64,000 nt of DNA from Agrilutibacter niabensis (GCF_042657165.1 NZ_JBHSNJ010000012.1:62001-126000), one strand, 5' to 3'. Positions 7,632 to 15,993 are shown, counted from the first letter of the stretch. Notes: generated by a model not told the origin, from the letters alone. Numbers and translations are program-made.

Positions 7632-8369
7632 ATGAGCGTGAAGGGAAAGCAATACCCCAAGGCCCAGGCGGGCGCGCCGCTGGTCGTTTTCGATTTCGAC
7701 CACACGCTCTACGACGGTGATTCGGGCAGCCATCTGTTCGCCTGGCTGATTCGCCGCAAAGCGTGGCGGCAGGCGCTGGCGCTGTTGATGCTGCCGGTGT
7801 TCATGCCGCTGGTCGCGTTCCTGCCGACGCGGCGGTTCGGCATCAGTGCCTTCGTGTGGGCCGGGACGGTGGGCTTCCATCGCCCGCGGGAACTCGACGC
7901 GCTGATCGACCGTTACGTCGCCACCCATGCCGCGCAGATCCGGCAGCGGCTCCTGCCCATCGGCATCGAGGTATTGCATCGCCATCGTGAAGCCGGCGAC
8001 CGGGTGGTGGTCGCCACCGGCGCGCCGCCGGAACTGGCACGCGCGATCCTCGCCTTCGTCGCCCACGAGGACGTGCCGGTGGTGGGCACGCAGGTCGGTC
8101 CGCGGCTCGGTGGCCTGGGCGCCAAGCGGCATTGCCACAACGAGATGAAGATGACGATGCTGCGCGAGGCCGGTTTCAACGACGAAGTCGCGACGGCCTA
8201 TTCCGACAGCAGCGCCGACCTGCCTTTGCTGCTGGCCGCGCGCCAGCCGGTGGTGGTGAATCCCAAACCGCAACGCGTGGACATGTTCCGACGCGTGCTC
8301 CCGGCGGGAACGCCGATCCTCAACTGGGGATGCCGCAAGCGCGGCGGAGATGCCGTGCCGGTCGCCTAG
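7632..8369 (+). CDS. HAD-superfamily (subclass IB, SerB-like) phosphatase
   Basis: 245 residues. VVFDFDHTLYDGDSGSHLF (about residues 18-36) is the nucleophile motif DxDxT. VVVATGAPPE is motif II (Thr), the conserved Lys is in GAKRHCHNEMK, and TAYSDSSADLPLL is the Mg-binding motif IV. A hydrophobic stretch in the cap (about residues 50-65) may contact membrane or substrate. This type resembles HAD-IB phosphatases annotated near phosphoserine phosphatase or CicA; the substrate is unknown. It follows trpC in the same direction. Confidence 0.85.
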   Translation: MSVKGKQYPKAQAGAPLVVFDFDHTLYDGDSGSHLFAWLIRRKAWRQALALLMLPVFMPLVAFLPTRRFGISAFVWAGTVGFHRPRELDALIDRYVATHAAQIRQRLLPIGIEVLHRHREAGDRVVVATGAPPELARAILAFVAHEDVPVVGTQVGPRLGGLGAKRHCHNEMKMTMLREAGFNDEVATAYSDSSADLPLLLAARQPVVVNPKPQRVDMFRRVLPAGTPILNWGCRKRGGDAVPVA

Positions 8370-8385
8370 TTCCGCAGGGCTCCAG

Positions 8386-8757
8386 TCAGTTCCGCTCCGG
8401 CGCAGTGAGGTCCTGGAAGAACTTCGCCAGCGTGTAGTTCGCGAAATCGCGGTACTCCCCGGCGTCGTAGAAGCGGCCGTAGCAGTGCTTGCAGCTCTCG
8501 AACCAGATGTGGGGTTGCTGCGGATCGACCATGCGCAGCATTTGCCAGCTCGGGCAGTTTGGGCAATTGATCCGGTCGATATGGTTGTACTGGGCGCCCA
8601 GGGCGGGGTCGCCGATGTCGATGTCTTCGGCCAGGTCCTTCAGGCGCTCATGGTCGACGGCCTCGAACCATAGACCGGAACAGCCGTTGCAGCGCTGTAC
8701 CACCGAGCCTTCGTAGGTGTGCGGCGTCATTGCGGACTGGCATTTTGGACACTGCAT
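8386..8757 (-). CDS. Double zinc-ribbon protein (zf-TFIIB type)
   Basis: A 123-residue protein with four cysteine pairs: CPKC at the N terminus, CNGC about 20 residues later with the GLWFE signature of zf-TFIIB ribbons, CPNC and CKHC. The central part is acidic (DLAEDIDIGD). The ATG at 8757 has GGGAG 8 bases upstream on the minus strand. Function unknown. It is convergent with the HAD gene and shares orientation with the GNAT gene upstream. Confidence 0.8.
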   Translation of the reverse strand: MQCPKCQSAMTPHTYEGSVVQRCNGCSGLWFEAVDHERLKDLAEDIDIGDPALGAQYNHIDRINCPNCPSWQMLRMVDPQQPHIWFESCKHCYGRFYDAGEYRDFANYTLAKFFQDLTAPERN

Positions 8758-8779
8758 GGGATCGCTCCCTTGGCGGCGC

Positions 8780-9241
8780 TCAGTCGCCCAGTAGCTTGAT
8801 GAAATGGCGGGAGCCTTCGCTGTAGCCGCGGCCCAGGTAGAAGGCGTGCGCGACTTCGCGGCGGATGTTGCTGGTGACCTCGATCCGCGCGACCTGGGCA
8901 CGGCGCGCGATCGCCTCGGCTTCCCGCAAGAGCTGGCGGCCGATGCCCTGGCGACCACAGTTGGCGGACACGACCAGCGCTGTGATGCGGGCGAGATCGG
9001 CGCCTCGGGTGATCGAGTAGCGGATGTCGAGCGACATCAAACCACAGACGGCGCCCTCGATCTCGGCGACCACCAGGAACAGCCGACGGTCGTGCAGTAC
9101 CCGCGAGATGCGCTCGACCGCCTCGTCGCGCGTGCAGGGGTAGCCTAGCTCCTCGAACAGGGCGGCGACGTCGCTGGCGTCGCCGATCTGGGCGGGCCGG
9201 ATGCGAATCGTCGTGGAGGACGAACCGGCCAGCTTGCCCAT
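8780..9241 (-). CDS. GNAT-family N-acetyltransferase
   Basis: A 153-residue single GNAT domain. ITALVVSANCGRQGIGRQLL carries the acetyl-CoA pyrophosphate-binding Q/RxxGxG/A loop, and the C-terminal HAFYLGRGYSEGSRHFIKLL is the usual GNAT end. The substrate cannot be read from sequence. The ATG at 9241 gives MGKLAGSSSTTIRIRPA with the first GNAT beta strand correctly placed. It lies 17 bases after clp and 22 before the zinc-ribbon gene, suggesting a clp-GNAT-zinc-ribbon unit. Confidence 0.85.
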   Translation of the reverse strand: MGKLAGSSSTTIRIRPAQIGDASDVAALFEELGYPCTRDEAVERISRVLHDRRLFLVVAEIEGAVCGLMSLDIRYSITRGADLARITALVVSANCGRQGIGRQLLREAEAIARRAQVARIEVTSNIRREVAHAFYLGRGYSEGSRHFIKLLGD

Positions 9242-9258
9242 CGCCGTAACCCGGGGCC

Positions 9259-9927
9259 TTAGCCGCGGGTGCCGTACAGGACCACGGTCTTGCCGCGGGC
9301 GTGCAGCTTTTCGTCCGCCTGCAGCTTCTTCAGCACGCGGCCGGCCATTTCGCGCGAGCAGCCGACCAGGCGGGACAGCTCCTGGCGCGACACGCGGATC
9401 TGCGTGCCCTGCGGGTGGCTCATGGCCTCGGGTTCCTTCGCCAGGTCGTGCAGGGCGCGGACGATGCGGTCGGTGACGTCGAGGAAGGCCAGGCGCCCGG
9501 CCTTGCGGCTGGTGTCCAGCAGGCGCTTCGAGATCTGCGCGCCGATCTGGTACAGCAGCTTGGGGGCGTCGGTGGCCAGGCGGGTCAGGAGCAGGTCGTA
9601 GAAGCGCTCGTGGCCGATTTCGGCCAGTTCGCACGGGGTGCGGGTGCGCAGCACGACTTCACGGCGCTCGCTCTCCACGAACAGGCCGAGCTCGCCGATG
9701 AACTCGCCCGGGCCGAGGTAGCCCAGCACCAGCTCACGGCCGTCTTCCTCTTCGGTGATGATGCTGACCGAGCCGGAGATCAGGTAGTAGATGGTGTTGG
9801 CCGGGTCGCCCGGCCGGAACACGTCGGTGCGGGAGGGATAGCGGCGGCGGTGGCAATGTGCGAGGAAGCGCTCGATGGTGGCGCTGTCCGGCATCAACGG
9901 GCTGTTGGTCTTGCGCAGTGCTATCAC
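9259..9927 (-). CDS. clp: CRP/FNR-family regulator Clp (CAP-like protein)
   Basis: A 222-residue transcription regulator. The N-terminal cyclic-nucleotide-binding roll includes SGSVSIITEEEDG and GYLGPGEFIGELGLF; the C-terminal helix-turn-helix is VSRQELSRLVGCSREMAGRVL. RYPSRTDVFRPGDP and FLDVTDRIVRALHDL are close to Xanthomonas Clp as I recall it. There Clp controls exopolysaccharide, extracellular enzymes and motility, and cyclic di-GMP blocks its DNA binding. The frame opens with GTG at 9927; an in-frame ATG at 9894 is an alternative start. It is divergent from speD. Confidence 0.9.
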   Translation of the reverse strand: MIALRKTNSPLMPDSATIERFLAHCHRRRYPSRTDVFRPGDPANTIYYLISGSVSIITEEEDGRELVLGYLGPGEFIGELGLFVESERREVVLRTRTPCELAEIGHERFYDLLLTRLATDAPKLLYQIGAQISKRLLDTSRKAGRLAFLDVTDRIVRALHDLAKEPEAMSHPQGTQIRVSRQELSRLVGCSREMAGRVLKKLQADEKLHARGKTVVLYGTRG

Positions 9928-10083
9928 GGGATCAACCAGGAAGGGTTTGCAGCGGCGGAGCTTAGGGCCAAAACCTCGACATGGGCAAATAGTGCCGGAT
10001 ATTGCCGCTGGAGGTCACCGGAATGACGACCGGCGTCGGAATCGAGACGCCGGAGCGGCTTTGGGCGGTTCGCGCGCCGCGGT

Positions 10084-10112
10084 TTGGCCCCCGTGTCCGA
10101 TTGCCTCATAAT
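10084..10112 (+). promoter_or_regulatory. speD promoter
   Basis: TTGGCC (10084-10089) and CATAAT (10107-10112) are separated by 17 bases, a good sigma-70 arrangement (4/6 and 5/6 matches). It lies about 48 bases before the speD start, in the interval divergent to clp. Confidence 0.5.
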
Positions 10113-10159
10113 CGCGGCCTCGCAAGCGCGGCCCCCCGCCGCCCGACCTGGACACTACA

Positions 10160-10951
10160 TTGGTCAAGCCGCTGCCGCGCCTGAAGCTCCAAGGCTTCAA
10201 CAACCTGACCAAGGCGCTCTCGTTCAACATCTACGACGTGTGCTTCGCCGCCTCCGAGGACGAGCGCAAGCGCTACATCGAGTACATCGACGAGGCCTAC
10301 AACGCCGACCGCTTGACCCAGATCCTGACCGATGTGGCCGACATCATCGGCGCCAACATCCTCAACATCGCCCGCCAGGACTACGACCCGCAGGGCGCCT
10401 CGGTGACGATCCTGATCTCCGAGCAGCCCGTCATCGACAAGGCCGATGCCAAGGGTGTGATCTCGGAAGCCGTGGTCGCGCACATGGACAAGTCGCACAT
10501 CACCGTGCACACCTATCCGGAGACGCACCCGGACAACGGCATCGCGACCTTCCGCGCCGACATCGACGTCGCTACCTGCGGCGTGATTTCGCCGCTGAAG
10601 GCACTGAACTACCTCATCGAAAGCCTCGAGTCCGACATCGTGGTGATGGATTACCGCGTGCGCGGCTTCACCCGCGACATCAAGGGCAAGAAGCACTTCA
10701 TCGACCACAAGATCAATTCGATCCAGGATTACCTGGCCAAGAACATCAAGTCGCGCTACGAGATGCTCGACGTGAACGTCTACCAGGAAAACATCTTCCA
10801 TACGAAGATGCACCTGAAGGAGTTCGACCTCGACACCTACCTGTTCGAGGAGAAGGCCAAGAACCTGTCGTTCAAGGAACGCATGAAGATCGAGGCGCGC
10901 CTGAAGCGGGAAATCGAAGAGCTCTACCACGGCCGCAACCTGGTCGACTGA
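10160..10951 (+). CDS. speD: S-adenosylmethionine decarboxylase proenzyme
   Basis: A 263-residue enterobacterial-type enzyme making decarboxylated SAM for spermidine synthesis. The proenzyme self-cleaves to create a pyruvoyl group; by alignment from memory with E. coli the cleavage is between Lys111 and Ser112 in AHMDKSHITVHTYPE. LKLQGFNNLTKALSFNIYD and DVNVYQENIFHTKM are highly conserved. The frame starts with TTG at 10160; no in-frame ATG lies close enough, and the conserved N terminus requires this region. It ends at a bidirectional terminator shared with coq7. Confidence 0.96.
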   Translation: MVKPLPRLKLQGFNNLTKALSFNIYDVCFAASEDERKRYIEYIDEAYNADRLTQILTDVADIIGANILNIARQDYDPQGASVTILISEQPVIDKADAKGVISEAVVAHMDKSHITVHTYPETHPDNGIATFRADIDVATCGVISPLKALNYLIESLESDIVVMDYRVRGFTRDIKGKKHFIDHKINSIQDYLAKNIKSRYEMLDVNVYQENIFHTKMHLKEFDLDTYLFEEKAKNLSFKERMKIEARLKREIEELYHGRNLVD

Positions 10952-10974
10952 TCCGCTCCGGATCGGGTGAAGCG

Positions 10975-11000
10975 AAAAGGCCGGCATTGCCGGCCTTTTT
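10975..11000. terminator. Bidirectional intrinsic terminator between speD and coq7
   Basis: AAAAGGCCGGC/GCCGGCCTTTTT with a 3-base loop: the stem is GC-rich, with A residues on the left and T residues on the right, so it can end both the speD (plus) and coq7 (minus) transcripts. Confidence 0.85.
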
Positions 11001-11028
11001 CTTTGGGCTGGGCGACGGGCGGCCCGGC

Positions 11029-11670
11029 TCAGATGCGATAGGCGACCGTCTTCATCAGGTTCGATGCCATTGCCATCAGCGTCGGTACCGGCTGCGGCAA
11101 CACGCGTGCGCCCTGCGCCTGGGCGTGGTTGGCATGGCGGGCTTCATCGGCCTTCATCACTTCCAGGATCGCGCGGCTGCGCACGTCGGCGTTGGGCAGG
11201 GTCTGCAGGTGTTCGTCCAGGTGCGCCTCGACCTGGCGTTCGGTCTCGACCACGAAACCCAGGTTCCAGCCGTCGCCGCGCAGGCCCGCGAGCGCGCCTA
11301 TGGCGTAGCTGCCCGCATACCACAGGGGATTGAGCAGGCTGGGGCGGCTGTCGAGTTCGTCCAGGCGCTGCGCGCACCACGCGAGGTGATCGGTCTCCTC
11401 CTGCGCGGCGGCAAGCAGGTGGGCGCGGGTGGCTTCGTCGCGGGCGACGGCGGCCTGGCCGACGTACAACGCCTGCGCGCAGACCTCGCCGACGTGGTTG
11501 ATGCGCATCAATCCCGCGGCATGGCGGCGCTCGCCCTCATCGAGCACGACGTCGGGCTCATCCGCCGACGGGTTCGCGCGTTGCGCGAGCGGGGCACCGA
11601 ACACGGTGTCCAGCGCGTTCTGCGCGTCGATGAGCAGGCGGTCGAAGGGGCTGAGGGCGCGTGCGTTCAT
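11029..11670 (-). CDS. coq7: Ubiquinone biosynthesis hydroxylase Coq7
   Basis: A 213-residue di-iron carboxylate enzyme that hydroxylates the demethoxyubiquinone ring, a late step of aerobic ubiquinone synthesis at the inner membrane. Iron ligands lie in two ExxH motifs (EETDHLAW and ADEARHANHA) and in upstream acidic residues (MRINHVGEVCAQALY). LNPLWYAGSYAIGALAG is the membrane-contacting helix. The ATG overlaps the stop of the upstream Fe-S oxidoreductase gene by ATGA, so the two are translationally coupled. Confidence 0.95.
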   Translation of the reverse strand: MNARALSPFDRLLIDAQNALDTVFGAPLAQRANPSADEPDVVLDEGERRHAAGLMRINHVGEVCAQALYVGQAAVARDEATRAHLLAAAQEETDHLAWCAQRLDELDSRPSLLNPLWYAGSYAIGALAGLRGDGWNLGFVVETERQVEAHLDEHLQTLPNADVRSRAILEVMKADEARHANHAQAQGARVLPQPVPTLMAMASNLMKTVAYRI

Positions 11671-12857
11671 GCGATCAGTTTAGGGGGTGTGGAGGCGGCT
11701 CGGTCGAGGCAGGCCGCCAGGAATTCCAATGGGTGCTGGACCGGCGCCGGGGTCGCGTTCGCCAGGTGCAGGCGACAACCGATGTTGGCGCTGAGCAGGC
11801 GGGTCGCGCCGCTTCGTTCGAACTGCTCGACCAGGGGTTGGCGAAACGCCGCGGCCCGCGTCGCGTCGTGCAGCATCTGCGTGCCCGCGGCGCCGCAGCA
11901 GCCGTAGCCGGCGGTGAGTTCGACGATATCCAGCCCGGGCACGCGCGCGAGTAGCGCACGCAGCGCCGGAACCGACTTCGCCACGTTGCGCTGCGTGCAG
12001 GGCAGGTGCAGCGCGATGCGCTCCCGGCGTGCCCCGAAATGCAGGTTTTCCGCGCGCTGGTGCAGGAATGCGAGGGCATCGGCAGTCGCCGCAGTGCCGG
12101 AAAGCGCAGTCCCGACCGCTTCATGGCAGCCACTGGCGAGCGTCAGCACGGTGCTGCAGCCGGAGAACGCCGCGCGATTGGTCGCCGCCAGGCGCTGGCC
12201 GCCTTCCGTATTGCCCGCGTGGGCGTGCAGGGCGCCGCAACAGGTTTGCCCGGCGGGAAACTCGACCCGCACCCCGGCGGCGTTGCACAGCCGGATCACG
12301 GCTTCGCGCAGGGCCGGTTCATAGGGGCGTGCGATGCAGCCGATGAACAGCGCGACGGACTCCGGCAGCGTCGTCATGCAGGACCCCAGGGGCGAGGGCA
12401 TCCGGTATGCCAGCGGCCTAGGCAACCGCCGCCAACCCCTGGGCAAGACGGGAAACAGTCGTCGGTATAGTCCGAAAGTCGCGTCGAGCCACCGCGGCTG
12501 CCCGCTGAGCCATTCGACCAGCGCCTGCTTCCAGCCCGCGCCGCGCCGGGTGCGCTGGTGGGCGCGCGCCTCGACCAGCAGTTCGCCATACTGCACGCCC
12601 GCCGGACACACGGCCTCGCAGTTCCGGCACCCGAGGCAGTGGTCCAGGTGGCCATCGGCGGTCACGGTGGGTTCAATGGTCCCCAGCGCCCAGGCCCGGG
12701 CCAGGGCGATGCGCCCGCGAGGCGATTCGGCTTCGGTCTGTCCCAATCCGTAGGTCGGGCAGGCCGGCAGGCACAGGCCGCACTGCACGCAGCGGTCGGC
12801 CAGCGCCAGCAACCGGTCCGGCACGGCGGCGGGAGGGCTGGAAGGGGCCGGGGGCAT
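11667..12857 (-). CDS. GlcF-like (Fe-S) oxidoreductase subunit
   Basis: A 396-residue protein. Two 4Fe-4S clusters are predicted from CVQCGLCLPACP and CLGCRNCEAVCP near the N terminus. Two cysteine-rich CCG domains follow (GQTCCGALHAHAG and GYGCCGAAG). This layout is that of the glycolate oxidase iron-sulfur subunit GlcF and related heterodisulfide-reductase-like proteins. No flavin subunit (GlcD/GlcE) is next to it, so the electron donor is unknown. Its stop overlaps the coq7 start, suggesting a link to the quinone pool. Start chosen at ATG 12857. Confidence 0.85.
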   Translation of the reverse strand: MPPAPSSPPAAVPDRLLALADRCVQCGLCLPACPTYGLGQTEAESPRGRIALARAWALGTIEPTVTADGHLDHCLGCRNCEAVCPAGVQYGELLVEARAHQRTRRGAGWKQALVEWLSGQPRWLDATFGLYRRLFPVLPRGWRRLPRPLAYRMPSPLGSCMTTLPESVALFIGCIARPYEPALREAVIRLCNAAGVRVEFPAGQTCCGALHAHAGNTEGGQRLAATNRAAFSGCSTVLTLASGCHEAVGTALSGTAATADALAFLHQRAENLHFGARRERIALHLPCTQRNVAKSVPALRALLARVPGLDIVELTAGYGCCGAAGTQMLHDATRAAAFRQPLVEQFERSGATRLLSANIGCRLHLANATPAPVQHPLEFLAACLDRAASTPPKLIA

Positions 12858-12865
12858 GGCAGGCG

Positions 12866-12874
12866 ATGCTAGCA
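12866..12874 (-). promoter_or_regulatory. Extended -10 promoter of the GlcF-like/coq7 operon
   Basis: Read on the minus strand the sequence is TGCTAGCAT, an extended TGn motif plus TAGCAT, ending 8 bases before the ATG. The transcript would have little or no leader. Confidence 0.4.
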
Positions 12875-12890
12875 CGCAGGTTTTCCGGGG

Positions 12891-12919
12891 TTGCGGAGCC
12901 CGGGTCAGGCCGCTATGAT
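12891..12919 (+). promoter_or_regulatory. rplM-rpsI promoter
   Basis: TTGCGG (12891-12896) and TATGAT (12914-12919) are spaced by 17 bases, about 107 bases before the rplM ATG. The leader of about 100 bases is where autoregulation of this operon would act in other proteobacteria; I could not recognise a defined L13-binding structure. Confidence 0.6.
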
Positions 12920-13026
12920 TCCGCTTCTTTCGTTCCACGATCACAACGCGAGGCGAAATTCCGCCAGGCGTCCCCATCGGGACCCGTGCTGAATCAGCCC
13001 GACCACGTACCCCTAATCGAGCAGTC

Positions 13027-13455
13027 ATGAAGACTTTTACCGCCAAGAACGAGACCGTCCAGCGTGACTGGTACGTCGTCGATGCCGAAGGCAAGACCCT
13101 CGGTCGCCTCGCATCCGAGCTCGCCCGCCGTCTGCGCGGCAAGCACAAGCCCGTCTACACCCCGCACGTCGATACCGGCGATTACCTCGTGGTGATCAAC
13201 GCCGAGAAGATTGCCGTGACCGGCAACAAGCTGCAGGACAAGATGTACTACCGGTTCACCGGCTACATCGGCAACCTGAAGTCCGAGACCCTCGGCCAGG
13301 CGCTCGAGCGCCACCCGGAGCGCGTGATCGAGATCGCCGTGAAGGGCATGCTCCCCAAGAACCCGCTGGGCCGCGCGATGTACCGCAAGCTCAAGGTCTA
13401 CAAGGGCACCGAACATCCGCACGCCGCGCAGCAGCCGCAGCCGCTCGACTTCTAA
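13027..13455 (+). CDS. rplM: 50S ribosomal protein L13
   Basis: A 142-residue large-subunit protein that binds 23S rRNA early in assembly. MKTFTAKNETVQRDWYVVDA opens the family, and KTLGRLASELARRLRGKHKP, ERVIEIAVKGMLPKNPLGR and the C-terminal EHPHAAQQP are canonical. It begins the conserved rplM-rpsI operon; rpsI starts 14 bases after the stop. Confidence 0.98.
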   Translation: MKTFTAKNETVQRDWYVVDAEGKTLGRLASELARRLRGKHKPVYTPHVDTGDYLVVINAEKIAVTGNKLQDKMYYRFTGYIGNLKSETLGQALERHPERVIEIAVKGMLPKNPLGRAMYRKLKVYKGTEHPHAAQQPQPLDF

Positions 13456-13469
13456 GGCATCCCACGCAC

Positions 13470-13862
13470 ATGGCACTCCAGCAGAATTACGGCACCGGCC
13501 GTCGCAAGTCCTCCACCGCCCGCGTGTTCCTGCGCAAGGGCGACGGCAAGATCACCATCAACCAGCGCCCGATCGATGAGTTCTTCGGCCGCGAAACCGC
13601 GCGAATGATCGTCCGCCAGCCGCTCGAGCTGACCAAGTCGACCGACAAGTTCGACGTCGTCATCACCGTCGCCGGCGGCGGCACCACCGGCCAGGCCGGT
13701 GCGATCCGCCTGGGCATCGCCCGCGCGCTGGTCGAGTACGATGAATCGCTGAAGTCCGAACTGCGCAAGGCCGGCTTCATGACCCGCGACGCCCGCGAAG
13801 TCGAGCGTAAGAAGGTCGGTCTGCACAAGGCACGTCGTGCCACCCAGTTCTCGAAGCGCTAA
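13470..13862 (+). CDS. rpsI: 30S ribosomal protein S9
   Basis: A 130-residue small-subunit protein. GTGRRKSSTARVFLRKG and the C-terminal tail KARRATQFSKR, which reaches the P-site tRNA anticodon loop in known ribosomes, are diagnostic. It is cotranscribed with rplM, and tRNA-Gln lies 27 bases after the stop without an intervening terminator. Confidence 0.98.
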   Translation: MALQQNYGTGRRKSSTARVFLRKGDGKITINQRPIDEFFGRETARMIVRQPLELTKSTDKFDVVITVAGGGTTGQAGAIRLGIARALVEYDESLKSELRKAGFMTRDAREVERKKVGLHKARRATQFSKR

Positions 13863-13889
13863 TATTCGGAACTGCAGAAACAGCTTCAT

Positions 13890-13964
13890 AGCCCCGTCGC
13901 CAAGCGGTAAGGCACCTGACTCTGACTCAGGCATTCGGTGGTTCGAATCCATCCGGGGCTGCCA
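13890..13964 (+). tRNA. tRNA-Gln (anticodon CTG)
   Basis: A cloverleaf can be drawn: acceptor AGCCCCG/CGGGGCT, anticodon stem CCTGA/TCAGG enclosing loop CTCTGAC with CTG at 13922-13924, T-loop GTTCGAATC, discriminator G and an encoded CCA. CTG decodes CAG, glutamine. It lies close behind rpsI and may be processed from the same transcript. Confidence 0.95.
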
Positions 13965-13974
13965 AACACGAAAG

Positions 13975-13997
13975 ACCCGCCGCAAGGCGGGTTTTTT
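13975..13997 (+). terminator. Terminator after tRNA-Gln
   Basis: ACCCGCC/GGCGGGT with a GCAA tetraloop is followed by five more T residues. It closes the rplM-rpsI-tRNA unit. Confidence 0.85.
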
Positions 13998-14115
13998 GTT
14001 GGTGCAGGGTGTCGCGCAATCGGGCGACGACCGTGCAGGCTCGCCGTGCCATGACGCGCGGACGTATCCTTGCGGCGCGGCGCTGCACACCCGGCTTCTG
14101 CCTCTTTTTGGCTTC

Positions 14116-14131
14116 AGTTACAATTGCAACT
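14116..14131. promoter_or_regulatory. Operator-like palindrome over the fumarylacetoacetate-hydrolase promoter
   Basis: AGTTACAATTGCAACT is a 16-bp palindrome with one mismatched pair. Its left half contains TACAAT (14119-14124), a 5/6 match to a -10 hexamer. A repressor bound here would cover the promoter 33-48 bases before the ATG. The shape would suit a MarR-type dimer, but the regulator is not in the window. Confidence 0.5.
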
Positions 14132-14163
14132 ATCGCGCTACGGCGCCGAATTCCGGAGTCCTG

Positions 14164-15150
14164 ATGAAGCTCGCTTCCCTCAAGGAAGGTGGCCGCGACG
14201 GCACCCTGATCGTGGTTTCGCGTGATCTCAAGCGCGCGGCCAAGGCGACCGGCATTGCCGACACCCTGCAGCGCGCCTTGGAGGACTGGTCGAATGCCGC
14301 GCCGCGCCTCAATGCGTTGTCCGACGCCCTGAATGCAGGGAAGGCCGAAGCGGCCTTCGATCTCGACACGGTCGCGCTTGCCGCGCCGCTGCCGCGTGCC
14401 TACGAATTCGTCGACGGCAGCGCTTACCTTCCGCACGTCGAGCGCGTGCGTCGCGCGCGCGGCGCCGAGGTGCCGGAGAGCTTCTATGTCGATCCGCTGA
14501 TGTACCAGGCGGTCAGTGCAGGCTTCTATGGCCCGCGCGATCCGGTGCGGGTGGTCAGCGAGGACTACGGCATCGACCTGGAGGCTGAAGTCGTGATCGT
14601 CACCGACGACGTGCCGATGGCGGTGACCCCGGAAGCCGCAGCCGCACACATCCAACTGGTCGGGCTGGTCAACGACGTCAGCCTGCGCAACCTGATTCCG
14701 GCCGAGCTCGGCAAGGGCTTCGGCTTCCTGCAGTCCAAGCCGCGCTCGGCGCTGTCGCCGGTGTTCGTCACGCCCGACGAGTTGGGCGAGGCCTGGCAGG
14801 ACAGCAAGCTGCACCTGCCCCTGCTGACCCACATCAATGGCGAATGGTTCGGCGCTCCCGAGGCCGGTGTCGACATGCAGTTCAACTTCGCCCAGCTCGT
14901 GGCGCACGCGGCCAAGACGCGGCCGTTGTCGGCCGGCACCATCGTCGGTTCAGGTACGGTGGCGAACGAAGACACCTCGCTCGGCGCGTCCTGCTTCGCC
15001 GAACGCCGCACGGTGGAAACGCTGGAAACCGGCAAGCCGATCACGCCCTTCATGAAGTTCGGCGATACCGTCCGCATCGAGATGAGGGCGCGCGACGGCA
15101 GCGACATATTCGGGGCCATCGAGCAGCGCATCGAGCGCCAGCCGGTCTGA
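14164..15150 (+). CDS. Fumarylacetoacetate hydrolase family protein
   Basis: 328 residues. With the maleylacetoacetate isomerase gene downstream it probably completes tyrosine/homogentisate breakdown, splitting fumarylacetoacetate to fumarate and acetoacetate. Metal-site acidic residues are expected in YGIDLEAEVVIVTDDV. GFGFLQSKPRSALSPVFVTP and AGTIVGSGTVANED are characteristic of the bacterial FAH subgroup. I chose ATG 14164 because the longer frame would overlap the tRNA. The acetoacetate it makes could feed the CoA-transferase pair at 48 kb. Confidence 0.9.
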   Translation: MKLASLKEGGRDGTLIVVSRDLKRAAKATGIADTLQRALEDWSNAAPRLNALSDALNAGKAEAAFDLDTVALAAPLPRAYEFVDGSAYLPHVERVRRARGAEVPESFYVDPLMYQAVSAGFYGPRDPVRVVSEDYGIDLEAEVVIVTDDVPMAVTPEAAAAHIQLVGLVNDVSLRNLIPAELGKGFGFLQSKPRSALSPVFVTPDELGEAWQDSKLHLPLLTHINGEWFGAPEAGVDMQFNFAQLVAHAAKTRPLSAGTIVGSGTVANEDTSLGASCFAERRTVETLETGKPITPFMKFGDTVRIEMRARDGSDIFGAIEQRIERQPV

Positions 15151-15252
15151 CCGGCGGCGCCGGCGGGCCGGCGGAAGGATGGCCACCGCCGGCAGCGCCC
15201 GCTAAGGTGCATATCGGAGCGTCGGCTGCGGCCGGCGTGCAGGGGAAAGCGA

Positions 15253-15927
15253 ATGGAAGATGCACGCATGAGCGATCAGTTGCGGCTGTATTCGTATTGG
15301 CGTTCCAGCGCGGCCTATCGCGTGCGGATTGGCCTGAACCTGAAGGGCCTGCCGTACGAGATCGTGCCGATCCACCTGCTGCGGGACGGCGGTGAGCAGC
15401 GCTCCGAGGCATACCGCAGCATCAACCCGCAGGGCCTGGTGCCCGTGCTGCAGCACGGTAACCGGCAGCTGCGGCAGTCGCTTGCGATCCTGGAATACCT
15501 CGACGAAACCTGGCCCACGAACCCGCTGCTGCCTGCCACGGCGCGCTCGCGCCAGCGCGCCCGCGCGCTCGCGCAAGCGATCGCCTGCGACATCCATCCG
15601 CTCAACAACCTGCGCGTGCTGCAGTACTTCGAGCACGAATGGAACGTGCCACAGCCGGAACGCGACGCATGGGTGCGGCACTGGATTGACGAAGGCTTCG
15701 GTGCGATCGAGGCCATGCTCAATGACCACCTCTCGACGGGCCAGTACTGCGAAGGCGAAATCCCCAGCATCGCCGACTGCTGCCTGGTCCCGCAGGTCTA
15801 CAACGCGCGTCGCTTCGGCGTGGAAATAGATCGTTTCCCGACGATTGCGCGGATCGAGCGGGCTTGTCTGCAATTGCCCGCGTTCGATCTCGCGCGCCCG
15901 GAAATGCAGCCGGACAAGCCGGCCTGA
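15253..15927 (+). CDS. maiA: Maleylacetoacetate isomerase (zeta-class GST)
   Basis: A 224-residue glutathione-dependent enzyme isomerising maleylacetoacetate to fumarylacetoacetate. It has a GST fold: N-terminal thioredoxin-like part with YSYWRSSAAYRVRIGLNLKG, then INPQGLVPVLQHG and QSLAILEYLDE. The usual SSCSWRVR motif reads SSAAYRVR, so the non-essential Cys is Ala. The C-terminal helical part has SIADCCLVPQVYNARRFGV. AGGGGAA precedes the ATG at 15253; ATG 15268 is an alternative. It lies 102 bases after the FAH gene. Confidence 0.95.
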   Translation: MEDARMSDQLRLYSYWRSSAAYRVRIGLNLKGLPYEIVPIHLLRDGGEQRSEAYRSINPQGLVPVLQHGNRQLRQSLAILEYLDETWPTNPLLPATARSRQRARALAQAIACDIHPLNNLRVLQYFEHEWNVPQPERDAWVRHWIDEGFGAIEAMLNDHLSTGQYCEGEIPSIADCCLVPQVYNARRFGVEIDRFPTIARIERACLQLPAFDLARPEMQPDKPA

Positions 15928-15993
15928 TCTGGCGGCCGTTGCGCGCGTCGGTACGACCTGCGGGACTGGCCGGACTCGATCGATCCTGGGCGC

